This document shows positions 27,365-35,624 of a stretch of DNA of 64,000 nucleotides, piece by piece. How positions within the stretch are numbered: the stretch's first letter is position 1; every line of letters begins with the position of its first letter. The position numbers and the translations under genes are program-made. The notes under the pieces are model-generated. The model had not been told where the DNA came from. It did not search any database and saw only the letters and a program-made list of their open reading frames with translations. Origin of the DNA: CAVTWD01 sp963738325 (GTDB taxonomy: Bacteria > Actinomycetota > Acidimicrobiia > Acidimicrobiales > Ilumatobacteraceae); NCBI GenBank assembly GCA_963738325.1, contig CAVTWD010000008.1, positions 372,001 through 436,000 of the forward strand. The letters are read 5' to 3'.

Positions 27365-28453
27365 GCGCCGCTACCTTCCGGCAGCGGGGCATTCGTATCA
27401 CGGTGGGCCGGCTCGGTGGGGAGCACTCGATGCCCGGCCGTGCTGCCGCATGGAGCTTTCCCAGGATTGCGGTTCGTGTTGCGAGAGCGCCGTTGGTGAC
27501 GTTGGCTGACCGATGCCGTCCGATCGCCGGCCGCGGGCGCGCAGGCTGAGTGGCGGCGCGTCACGGGTGCCCGTCATCGGCGTGTCGAGCGGTGGCTGTC
27601 GGGAACCTTCCTTGGGTTCGCGAAAGGGGAGTCAATGACCTCGTGGGTCGACGGACTCGAGGAGGTCGAGGTAGTCGGCTGCGGGGACCAGCGGTGGCCC
27701 CTCTCCGAGCAACGCCCGCCGGACCTGGAGCACTCGCCCGATCACCCAGGCGTACTCCTCGACGAGGACCCGGGCTGGGCGGGCGTCGAACGACGGGTCC
27801 GACACCGTGTACTCGCCGTGGCTGAAGGACTTCGGCCGGGTGAACGGGTCCGCGAACAAGTAGGTCTTGGCCGCCAGGTCGGAGCCGTATTCGACTAGCA
27901 GCCGGCGCACGTAGGGAGCGGCCATGACGAACACCGCGCTCGCTTGATCACACATGCCGCGATCCAGTTGCTGCGGCGGACGTTGCGTCGCGTCGGCCCC
28001 CCAACACTCGAGCATCGCCAGCGCCCGGTCGGCGGCCCGCTGGCCGGCCTCCAGGCCGGCTGACAGGCAGGGGAGGTCGGGGCACACGAGGTGGTAGAGG
28101 CGGGACGCCAGCATCGACCGGGAACAGTTGGCGTGGCAGACGAACAGGGGCATCGCCAGCGCACTCACCCGAACTGCCCTCTTGCGGGTTGGTGGTGATG
28201 GGCGGCCAGCCCACCACCCCTCACGCCGGGGTCGAGGCCCGCCGGGTGGACGACTGCTTGGGGCTGCGGCGCCCACACGCCGGGGGCGCTCGTCGCCGCG
28301 GCATCGAGCGCGAATCGAGGCGCGGGCACCCATCAGGCCATTGAACCAGCCCAAACGGCCCTGCAGCGGGTCGGCCGGCCGAACACCGGCAGGTCGACCA
28401 GCACCACGTCCCGGTGGCCGTGCGCGTCCAACAGCAGCCGCACAGAACGCTCC
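27365..28453. repeat. 1.09-kb direct repeat, copy 2
   Basis: Matches 16,162-17,250 in the same orientation and at the same length. Together the copies flank about 10.1 kb that includes the hydrolase operon, intron, IS, membrane protein and methyltransferase. The motif AGGCGCCGCTA is found at the start of copy 1 and again just after copy 2 (28,466), hinting at a former junction. 27,170-27,364 to its left has no recognisable gene. Confidence 0.8.
27632..28153 (-). CDS. Low-molecular-weight protein tyrosine phosphatase-like protein (copy 2)
   Basis: 173 aa from the ATG giving MPLFVCHANCSRS, nearly identical to the protein at 16,431-16,952; the visible difference within the domain is LLVEYG for LLLEYG. 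The CX5R loop and the DP loop are intact in both copies and no frame change separates them, so both could be functional. Recent duplication of the whole surrounding segment explains the pair. Confidence 0.65.
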   Translation of the reverse strand: MPLFVCHANCSRSMLASRLYHLVCPDLPCLSAGLEAGQRAADRALAMLECWGADATQRPPQQLDRGMCDQASAVFVMAAPYVRRLLVEYGSDLAAKTYLFADPFTRPKSFSHGEYTVSDPSFDARPARVLVEEYAWVIGRVLQVRRALLGEGPPLVPAADYLDLLESVDPRGH

Positions 28454-28783
28454 CTACTACCGGATAGGCGCCGCTATCTACGCCGTGACAGCTGCGCGAG
28501 TACCGAGGTCGTCGTCGATGCTCCGCTCGCGTGGCGAGAGGCGAAGGACGGGCGACGGTGACCGCACGGACGCGCGCAACGCACTCCTGCCGGGGCCATT
28601 ACCGCCTCTTGCCCAGCCGGGCAGCACGCTCTGTAACCACCGGTCTGTGCGGGTCGGCGCCGACCGCGCAGCCGCCCATATCGCTCAGCCGCGTAGGCAT
28701 TCACCCGGGAGCCGAACCGGTGAGAGCGAGCGCCTCCTATCAAGGTGCCTGCATCATCGATCAGGCGGTCGTAGCCGAGCGAG
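28454..28783. other. Intergenic stretch without recognisable gene
   Basis: Between the repeat and the relaxase gene there are about 330 bases with no frame that I can support on either strand. Sequence composition is mixed and somewhat less biased than the flanks. It could hold an element-specific regulatory or transfer-origin sequence, but no obvious inverted repeat marks one. Confidence 0.3.
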
Positions 28784-31700
28784 TCAAAGGTCGATGCCGA
28801 GCTCGGGGCCGTTTCGTTCGAGTTCGTCGTGTCGTCCGGCAGGCAGTTCGATGCCGTGGCTTTGGAGCAGCTCGGTGACTGGCTGGAGCGCGTCGAACCA
28901 TTCGGTGCGGTCGATCTCATCCCGGTCGAGGGCGAGCAGCGGTGCGCGCTGGGCAACGTCGCTGAGGATTGCGACGGCGGCCGCAAGCTGGTCCGTGGAC
29001 ACGGGTCGTCCGTCGGCCCACGTCGTCCAGGTGTCGACGGCGTCGAGGAGTCGGTCGACTTGGTCGAGTTGGTCCCGGTTGAAGGGTTCGAGGCCGTAGC
29101 CGGAAGCTGACGGGTGGGCGAGATCGTTGAGGTTGCGCGCCTGGGCGTCGAGCGCATCAAGGTGCTGCTTGACGTCGGACCCGTCGGCGCGAATGGCAGC
29201 CACGTGCGCCTCGGCATCATCGACGCGCTCTGTGGTGTCCTTCGCTTGCCACGCGGCGCGGTGGCGGTTGCCGAAGCTGGCGTGCATGGCGTCGTGGTTG
29301 GCTTTCCACATTGCGGGGCGCAGCTCGGTGCGGAGCTCGTCTTCGATCTCGGCGATCGCCTCGGCGTAGGGCTGCCAGGCCGTGCGGGCGGCGGTGAGGG
29401 CGGGTTGAAGATCGAGCAGTTCGTGAGCGGCCTCGACACGCCGCTCGGCTCGGTGGGCGAGGTAGCCGGTGAGGTCCTCGCGCTGTTGCTCGAGCTGGGT
29501 TCTCCAGGGCGTCACCCAGGCGGGGATGATCGATGTCGGCTCGTATCGCCGGGACGGCGTCGGGTCGTGGGGTGGCATCTGTCGGGCGAGGTCGCGGCGT
29601 TGGGTGACGGCGGGGATGTCGGCCCGGTCGTGGGCGAGCACGCACTCGAGAACGTCTCGGGCTTCGACGCGGTCGGTGGTGTCGGTGATCACGTGGACGC
29701 GGTTGTCGCCGCGGCCGCGGGTGATTGCCACGTAGAGACCTCGATGGGTGGTGGCAGCGGAGACGAGGCCGATGCCGACGTCGACGGTGTCGGACTGGTG
29801 GCCGTGTTCGGTGGCGGCGTAGCCGAGGCGCACGTGCTGGTTCACGTAGTCAGGCGGAAGGGTGGTGGTGCCGTGTCCGCTTCGATGGGACACGGTGAGT
29901 GCACCGTCGGAGTGGGCGGCGACGACATCCCACCGGTCGCGGTTGCGGACCGGCTCCCCACTCGACGTGCGCAACGCTCGGTCGTTGCGACGAGTTGCAA
30001 CGATGTCGCCGGGATAGGCGAGCTCGCCTCCGGCGATCGTGACGGCAACGTCGGGCCGGAGCTGGCCGATGGTGATACGGATCCGTTGCACGGCGTCGTT
30101 GAGGGCGTCGACGTGATCGTTGGTAGCGGCCGTGATCGCCACCGTCTTGCCGTCGAGGGTGTACCCGACCCAGTCGCGGGCGATGAGCTCGACGTGGTCG
30201 CCGAACGTGGCGGCGACGATCCGGTCGTGGGCTTCGTAGGCGTCGAGCGCACCGGGGTCGCCGGTTCGCAGTTGCAGGGAGGCGGCGGCTTCCCAGCCTT
30301 CGTGGAAGCGGTGGATGCGGGACAACTCGTAGACGCGACCGGTGGCGCACAGCTCGTTGAACAGCCCTCCCCGGCCGACGGCCTGCAGCTGGTGGGGGTC
30401 ACCGACCAAGACGAGTCGCCAGCGTCGCTGTTCGGCCAGTCCGACGAGCTGGTGGAGCGAGGCGGTGCCAAGCATTCCGGCTTCATCGACGATCAGGGTC
30501 GTGCCGGCGGGGAGCCGGTAATGCTCGAGCGGTGGCCGGTCGGCGCGGCTCCATTCGTGGAGCAGCTTGGCGACGGTGTCGCTGTTCATGCCGGTCTCGC
30601 GTTCGAGGACACGGGCCGCCTTGGCGGTCGGGGCGACGCCGAACACCGGGCGGTTCCACGCGGCCAGGTGATCGACGGCGCGCTCGAGCGCGGTCGTCTT
30701 GCCGGTGCCGGCCGGGCCGACGACGAGGACCAGACGGTCGGCACCGGCGACCGCCGCGGCAGCGTCGGCCTGGAGCACATCGAGCCCAGCCCGGTCGATG
30801 GTGGTCGACGGTTCCGGTTCGTCGGCTTGGGCGTCCATCGCCCAGGCCAGTACTCGTTCCTCCTCGGCCAGGATCGTGTCGCTGGTGATGTGTGGGGCGA
30901 TTGGCTCCAGCCAGATCGAGCGGCCGTCTGAGGCCCGGCGGCGGACTCTCTCGGCGGTGGGGTCGAGGTCGACGCAGTGGTCGATCACCTGGTCGCACGC
31001 TCGTTCGAGGGCGGCCGCCCAGCGGTGGCCCGTCATCGGGGACGGCGCCGGTTGCAGGTCACAGATCGCTCGCAGGATGTCAGCCCGTGTCCACGTCGAC
31101 CCAGAAGCGGAGAGCTGATCGATGACCTGCTCGACGGTCACCATCAGAACCGGCCGCTGGGCGAGGTCTCGGCCGGCGGCGTCGATCTCGGTGACAAGCC
31201 GTCGCCGGGTCCAGCCGTGCTCCGCGGCTTCGCCCTGCCACCGTGTCGCCAGATCCGAGACACCGTTGCCTGTCTTGCGGGCCCGGGTGTCAGCGGATGC
31301 TTCACGGGTGCAGCGCGGCGCGCTCCCACGCGGTCGGGTCGCGGCCCTGGCGTTGACGGAACTCGTCGACCTTCACCGCCAACGCCGCGTCGACCTGCTG
31401 TGCCCGTTTGGAGAACGCCTCGAGCAGCTCCGCCGGCATGCCGGCGATTTCGGCCTGGCCGTGGACGATCGGCTCCCAGCCGATCCCGTACCGGTGGGCC
31501 AGCTCGGCGCGCAGCACCGACTGGTACAAGCCGCCCAACATCCTTTGATTGCGTTTCAGGTAACGGGCATCCAACGCCCACCACCGCCCCTCGTCGGTCT
31601 GCACCTTGGCGCTGATGACGGCGTGGGTGTGCAGCTGCGGATCATCGGCCCGCGACGTGGTCTGACGGAACATCGCCGCCGTCAAGCCGAGCGTGTCCGG

Positions 31701-32129
31701 ATGCTGGCGGCGACCGTTCACCCGTACCCGGGTCGTCGCCCCGTAACGCTCCAGATGGTCGAGTGCCGTCCGCACCGCGAGGTCGTGGGCTTCGAGCAGA
31801 CCGGGATCGCCGGTCAGCGCCCACCACACGCTGACCGACTTCGGCGCCGAAAACGTCGCGTCGAACCCGGCCACCGCGCGCACCACCTTGCCGTTCGCCA
31901 TGGTGCGATCGACGAGCAGACTCCCCAGCGGCGTCCCGGATGCTGGGTCACGGCCCTCCAACAGGACCCGGAGTTCATCGGCGGCCACGCCCCCCGAAAG
32001 CCCCAGGCCGATCGCCTGATCGCCGCACCACACACCGGGCTCCTCGCCCGGTGTCCCTGCCAGGTAGAGCGTGTAGTACGACGCGGTCGCCATCGCCGAC
32101 GACGCGTAGAGCGTAGTGACGCGCAGCAT
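28784..32129 (-). CDS. MobF/TrwC-type relaxase-helicase of element B (one frameshift)
   Basis: About 1,115 aa. The relaxase domain has ATASYYTLYL (nicking Tyr), VAGFDATFSAPKSVSVWWAL and the metal-binding HTHAVISAKVQ. After one indel near 31,310 the TraI/RecD helicase follows: Walker A VVGPAGTGKTTALE, VFGVAPTAKAARVLE, Walker B TTLIVDEAGMLGTAS, VGDPHQLQAVGRGG and near the end of the helicase GLYVAITRGRGDN. A helical C-terminus ends ELGIDL. It would process the element at oriT during conjugation. This is the best preserved of three homologues in the window. Confidence 0.85.
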
Positions 32130-32206
32130 CAGCCCTCCCCGCCGCCTGCGGGCACCTGTCTGTTGGGAAGAGAGTGCGTTGCGCGGGGGATGAACGCCAT
32201 GTCGAG

Positions 32207-32671
32207 TCAGTCGGTCTCGAGGAGCGAGAGCTGGGTGGCCGCGTTCGCGATGCGGGAGGGCCGAAGGCGAGGTGCTGCGGTAGCCACCGAAGTGGGTGCA
32301 GACCGATCACGCGGACCGCGCGACCGAGAGGCCTTCTGCGCTGCGAGAGTGTCCGCTGGGAGCATGACGACGTAGCACCCGCCTGCGAACCGGCCGCGAA
32401 CACCTCGACCCTGCGCGGCGACGATCAACCCGGCATCACGAAGCACGCCGAGGGCCCGAGCCGCAGTGTCCTTCGCGACGCCGAGCTCACCCGCCAACGA
32501 CCGGACCGAGAAGTCGGCCACGAGCCGGCCATCGATCTCGCGCGAACGAGCTGCGAGCGCTTCCAGGGCCACCCAGGACATCGGACCGAGCGTTCGACGG
32601 AGGCCGGAGGACTCCGTCCCGAGCACCACCACCGGCCAGGCGACGTCAGCGTCCATCGCCGGCCGAGCCAA
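32207..32671 (-). CDS. Winged-helix DNA-binding protein
   Basis: A 154-aa protein with a helix-turn-helix at about residues 50-85 (FSVRSLAGELGVAKDTAARA, then LGVLRDAGLIVAAQGRG), similar to GntR/MarR-like or replication-control wHTH proteins of actinobacterial mobile elements. It lies 78 bases upstream of the relaxase gene on the same strand and overlaps the upstream small gene, so it probably regulates or assists transfer functions. Confidence 0.6.
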   Translation of the reverse strand: MARPAMDADVAWPVVVLGTESSGLRRTLGPMSWVALEALAARSREIDGRLVADFSVRSLAGELGVAKDTAARALGVLRDAGLIVAAQGRGVRGRFAGGCYVVMLPADTLAAQKASRSRGPRDRSAPTSVATAAPRLRPSRIANAATQLSLLETD

Positions 32672-32891
32672 TCAACCCCGCGGCCGCTTCGCTCAACCGG
32701 AGGACCCGGCCGGCGCACGCCGACTCGATGAGCGCCCAGCGCGGCACCCCGAGGCACGACGAACCGAGGCGCATCGCCTGCAGACCCTCGGCCCCGCCCG
32801 TCGCCGGACAGCGGCGGGCGAGCTGATACGCGACCGTCAACAGCGGGGGCAGGTCATCGAGCGCTGTCTCGACGACCGGAAACGCGCGCAT
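32646..32891 (-). CDS. Small hypothetical protein upstream of the wHTH gene
   Basis: An 81-aa helical protein (MRAFPVVETALDDLPPLLTV, then GVPRWALIESACAGRVLRLS). No family recognised. It overlaps the start of the wHTH gene by 26 bases, which supports translation, and it would be the first gene of the relaxase operon. Two 21-bp repeats lie 70 bases upstream. Confidence 0.45.
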   Translation of the reverse strand: MRAFPVVETALDDLPPLLTVAYQLARRCPATGGAEGLQAMRLGSSCLGVPRWALIESACAGRVLRLSEAAAGLIGSAGDGR

Positions 32892-32961
32892 GGCTTGCTA
32901 GTTACACCGTTGTCGTTCCAGCAGCAACACCCCGTAACCGCAGGCCAGAGCCTGTATCGGA

Positions 32962-33012
32962 ACTCAGCGGTACTCAACGGACCCCGGCAGTACTCGGCGG
33001 TACCAAACGGAC
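32962..33012. repeat. Two imperfect 21-bp direct repeats upstream of the relaxase operon
   Basis: ACTCAGCGGTACTCAACGGAC (21 bases with minor variation at 32,962-32,982) recurs at 32,992-33,012 with a 30-bp period. The site lies in the divergent region between the relaxase operon and the two-gene cassette, where an operator or an origin-type iteron would be expected. Confidence 0.4.
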
Positions 33013-33131
33013 AGGTCGGGTGTGACCAGAATCACATCGAAGCGCGGCACGCGATCGGTTCGCAGAGCAGAGCGCCGGGCGGGCGGGAACAGAACGGGCA
33101 ACCGAGGGAGGTGCGGTTACCATTGAGGCCG

Positions 33132-33335
33132 ATGCGCACCACACCGTCGCCCACCCGGAATCGCATCGCAGTCGACGACCTGCGGGCCCAGCTCCAGGCC
33201 TTCCAGTCTCGTCACAACGTCACCGCCGAGACGTGGCTCGACGCCTTCCGTGATGCCGACGGCAACCTGGTCGAGTCGGCGGAGTTCTTCGAGATCTCGT
33301 CGCTCTACGCCATGCTCGCTACCACCAAGGCGTGA
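33132..33335 (+). CDS. Small protein, first gene of a coupled pair
   Basis: A 67-aa protein: MRTTPSPTRNRIAVDDLRAQ, then LQAFQSRHNVTAETWLDAFR and a short acidic end. Length, helical content and position ahead of a coupled larger gene resemble antitoxins, but I recognise no family. It ends in GTGA, where the next gene begins. Confidence 0.5.
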   Translation: MRTTPSPTRNRIAVDDLRAQLQAFQSRHNVTAETWLDAFRDADGNLVESAEFFEISSLYAMLATTKA

Positions 33336-33769
33336 CCGGGGCGCTGTTCCCAGCACGCGTCCGCACGCTCGACGACGCGATCGCCTTCCTCCCCCACTGG
33401 GCCGAGATGATCGGTGGAGAGCTGGTCTCCGGGATCGAGACCGACGAGCTCGTCGATGCTGGGGGCGCGGTCGCCGTCGTCCGAGTACGCCCGATTCGCG
33501 TCCTCTTCCGCTCCTCCGCGACTGAACTGACTGTCCGGCTGGTGTTCTCCGCTGACCTCGAGCCGCTCGGCTACTCGTTCGACTTGCGACGAGACAACGG
33601 CGCGCTTCTGTGGCGCCACGACTGTCACGAGGGCCACGAACACGAGCACGGCGGGCCTTGGCACCTCCACATCGGCCCCGATGAAAGCCATCGAGTATCG
33701 AGTGAGCCGATGACGCTCGCCGCCATTGCGGACAAGGTGGTTGCGACTCACATCAACCTCACCGGATGA
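33332..33769 (+). CDS. Hypothetical protein, second gene of a coupled pair (toxin-like arrangement)
   Basis: A 145-aa protein that starts at GTG 33,332, overlapping the previous stop by four bases. The core is beta-rich (VAVVRVRPIRVLFRSSATEL, then LEPLGYSFDLRRDNGALLWR) and ends in a His-rich stretch RHDCHEGHEHEHGGPWHLHI. The layout recalls TumE/DUF6516-like toxins with a beta core and conserved His, but this is only a resemblance by eye. The pair sits beside the integrase, a usual position for addiction modules. Confidence 0.45.
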   Translation: MTGALFPARVRTLDDAIAFLPHWAEMIGGELVSGIETDELVDAGGAVAVVRVRPIRVLFRSSATELTVRLVFSADLEPLGYSFDLRRDNGALLWRHDCHEGHEHEHGGPWHLHIGPDESHRVSSEPMTLAAIADKVVATHINLTG

Positions 33770-33850
33770 GCAACGACGGGTGGCCGTGCGAGGCCGTCGA
33801 GTCCGCGTGCGGCTGTCCGTGTGCGGTTGTTCCGGACACGGTGAACCCGT

Positions 33851-34990
33851 TTACGTCTCGGCGTACATCCGCCCCATGAGCTCAGCCGCGTTGCGGTCGG
33901 CCGCCGTGCGGGCTCGGGTGTAGGTGCCGAGCACGGTGGCTACAGAGTTGCCGAGACGCTCGGACACCGTCTTGGCATCTATCCCGTTGTCGATCATGGT
34001 GGTGGCGGCTTGGTGGCGCAGGCTGTAGAGCGTCACGTCGTCGAGGTCATGGTCGACGCGGAGCTTGCGGAACCGGCGCGACGTCGAGTCCGGTCGCCAG
34101 AAGCCCGAGCCATCGATATCGATGGTGTCACTGAACACGTATGCGTCGGGTGCGAGCGACGTCCCGACCGTTTCGGCCAGCTGCTCGCGGGCATGGCGGA
34201 GCTGGACCAGCACTTCGATCGTGCCGGCGTCGAGCGGGATCCGTCTCGTCTTGCCGGTCTTGGTGAGGTCCTGCACCTTGGGCTGCGGCTTGACCTGAAG
34301 GATGCGACGCCTGACGAAGAGCTCCCGCGCGCCGACGTCGATGTCAGTCCAACGCAGACCGCACACCTCGCCGGGCCGGGCGCCGGTCACCGCCGCGACA
34401 TGGAGGTAGACCGCCAGCTCCGGATCGTGCTGGCGTGCGGCCGTCAGGATGCAGCGCACGGCAGCCGGTGTCGGGGTGGCGACGACCGCCTTCGGCACCA
34501 GGGGCGGCCTGGCGAGGGCGGCGACGTTGGAGGACACCCACCCCCAACGCACCGCCTGAGCGAGCGCGGCGCGCACAATCGTGTGGGCTTTGCGAATCGA
34601 CGCGGGGCTCAACCCCTTGTCCCGGAGCGTCGCGTACCAGCGTTCCATGTCGGCGACGCGTAGCTTGCGCAATGGGACCGCGCCGAGGGCGGGCAGAATG
34701 TGCAGACGGATGTAGCCCGCGTAGACTTGGCGGGTCGCTTCCCCGGCCGGGCCACCGGTGGCGAGCCACTGCTCGATCACGGCCGCCACGGTCGCATCGC
34801 TGGCCCGCTCGGCGGGATCACGCGACTGGTTGACCATCTCGTGAAGCAGTCGATGCGCCGCCCTTTCGGTCCTCGCGGTACCGGTCAGGACCCGTTGCTT
34901 GCCGGTGCCCAGATCACGCCCCACCTTCACCTGGCACACGTAGCTCTTCGAGCCGTCCTTGTTGACCCGGACCCGCACCGTCCCCCTCAT
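33851..34990 (-). CDS. Tyrosine site-specific integrase of element B
   Basis: 379 aa from the ATG giving MRGTVRVRVNKDGSKSYVCQ; 13 residues further upstream are possible. Arm-binding and core-binding domains are present (ATRQVYAGYIRLHILPALGA). In the catalytic domain Arg I is in TGARPGEVCGLRW and the nucleophile Tyr in TVLGTYTRAR, but the usual HxxR box reads YSLRH (Tyr for His) and LGH reads ERLGNS (Asn for His). Such substitutions are tolerated in some integrases. The gene lies about 130 bases from tRNA-Glu and should mediate element B insertion there. Confidence 0.8.
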   Translation of the reverse strand: MRGTVRVRVNKDGSKSYVCQVKVGRDLGTGKQRVLTGTARTERAAHRLLHEMVNQSRDPAERASDATVAAVIEQWLATGGPAGEATRQVYAGYIRLHILPALGAVPLRKLRVADMERWYATLRDKGLSPASIRKAHTIVRAALAQAVRWGWVSSNVAALARPPLVPKAVVATPTPAAVRCILTAARQHDPELAVYLHVAAVTGARPGEVCGLRWTDIDVGARELFVRRRILQVKPQPKVQDLTKTGKTRRIPLDAGTIEVLVQLRHAREQLAETVGTSLAPDAYVFSDTIDIDGSGFWRPDSTSRRFRKLRVDHDLDDVTLYSLRHQAATTMIDNGIDAKTVSERLGNSVATVLGTYTRARTAADRNAAELMGRMYAET

Positions 34991-35047
34991 CGCCACCTCC
35001 CAACCCGCCGACGCCAGCAAGCTACACACAGCAAGCTACCTGAAAAC

Positions 35048-35072
35048 TTGGGTGTAACGAGGGTGTAACGGC
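35048..35072 (+). promoter_or_regulatory. Putative integrase arm-type site, right end of element B
   Basis: Identical over 25 bases to 9,745-9,769, again with GGTGTAACG repeated at an 11-bp period, 50 bp inside the right core and just upstream of the integrase gene. Binding here could also repress the integrase promoter. Confidence 0.55.
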
Positions 35073-35085
35073 CGCTGCAAAGAGA

Positions 35086-35109
35086 AGAGGCCCTCCACCG
35101 AGGGCCTCT
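35086..35109 (-). terminator. Hairpin downstream of tRNA-Glu
   Basis: AGAGGCCCTC and GAGGGCCTCT form a perfect 10-bp stem with loop CACC, 15 bases beyond the tRNA 3' end. It belongs to element B and would restore termination of tRNA-Glu transcription after integration. Confidence 0.65.
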
Positions 35110-35121
35110 GACCTGGTACTT

Positions 35122-35170
35122 TCTGGCAGCCCCAACGGGATTCGAACCCGTGCCGCCACCTTGAGAGGGT
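35122..35170 (-). repeat. Attachment-site core within tRNA-Glu (right end of element B)
   Basis: The 49-bp partner of 9,595-9,643. It covers the anticodon-loop 3' side, T arm, acceptor and CCA of the tRNA, so integration keeps the tRNA whole. Confidence 0.85.
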
Positions 35171-35199
35171 GGTGTCCTAGGCCACTAGACGATGGGGCC
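35124..35199 (-). tRNA. tRNA-Glu (anticodon CTC)
   Basis: A complete 76-nt cloverleaf with encoded CCA. Acceptor GGCCCCA pairs with TGGGGCT (one G-U), the anticodon stem is CCACC/GGTGG around loop CTCTCAA giving CTC, and the T arm has GGTTCGAATCC. It is the integration target of elements A and B. Only about 130 bases separate it from a tRNA-Gln 3' remnant, in keeping with an ancestral tRNA-Gln/tRNA-Glu pair. Confidence 0.95.
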
Positions 35200-35299
35200 G
35201 TGCGTTGAGCAGCACGTCACGCTAGCAGCGGCGCCTCGGGCCGCCAACGGTGACGGGTGGCGTCGACGCGGGCGCCCCCGCGGGTTTCATGCGTGAAGA

Positions 35300-35318
35300 C
35301 CCAGGCCGATCGCCTGGG
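35300..35318 (-). terminator. Hairpin beside the tRNA-Gln 3' remnant
   Basis: CCCAGGC and GCCTGGG form a GC stem followed on the minus strand by none of the usual T run. A similar hairpin, with the same flanking CCTTCGCTCG, lies beyond the intact tRNA-Gln at 48,944-48,970, so this is probably the ancestral tRNA-Gln terminator. Confidence 0.5.
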
Positions 35319-35330
35319 CCTTCGCTCGAT

Positions 35331-35353
35331 GCTCCGGGGGGGAGGACTCGAAC
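35331..35353 (-). repeat. Remnant of the tRNA-Gln 3' end (left junction of island C)
   Basis: The 23 bases from GCTCCGGGGG to GGACTCGAAC match the acceptor/T-arm end of tRNA-Gln at 48,985-49,007 with one extra base in the G/C run. The match then stops inside the T arm. Downstream similarity (CCTGGGCCTTCGCTCG) also continues. This is the footprint expected for the displaced end of the tRNA after island insertion. Confidence 0.6.
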
Positions 35354-35470
35354 TCATCTTTGGACCGTGTCGACTCGTGCCGGCGCGGGCTGCTCCGATG
35401 CCCCAAGCTGGGATGATGTCACCCAAAGGGCGAGGTCGCGTCCGGCCTGTGTCGGCCACTGCCGGTGTGT

Positions 35471-35490
35471 TTGTGACCAGCTCGTGACCA
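35471..35490 (+). promoter_or_regulatory. Putative arm-type site, left end of island C
   Basis: TTGTGACCAGCTCGTGACCA holds GTGACCA twice with an 11-bp period, about 118 bp inside the left remnant. Nearly the same sequence occurs at 48,896-48,915. Confidence 0.5.
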
Positions 35491-35624
35491 GACGAACCGC
35501 CGGAGCCGACACACGAAGAAGGCATCAAGGGGTCGTCCGCTCGTCCAAGTCGAACGATGCGACACGCACGACGGCCCTGTCGCCGGCCGTCTTGCGGCGA
35601 TGCCCGCTTCGCGCCTCCGTCAGG

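Larger units (their letters stand above)
9595..35170. mobile_element. Integrative element B inserted in tRNA-Glu(CTC), about 25.5 kb
   Basis: The element is bounded by 49-bp direct repeats of the tRNA-Glu 3' end, has a tyrosine integrase adjacent to the intact tRNA, and has identical 25-bp arm-like sequences just inside both ends (9,745 and 35,048). It encodes a MobF relaxase operon, so it is probably an integrative mobilizable or conjugative element; I see no VirB4/VirD4 or FtsK-like transfer genes in it. Cargo includes a nested transposon remnant, two IS elements, a group II intron, an NTPase/PRTase-like protein, phosphatases, a methyltransferase and a coupled two-gene cassette. Confidence 0.75.
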
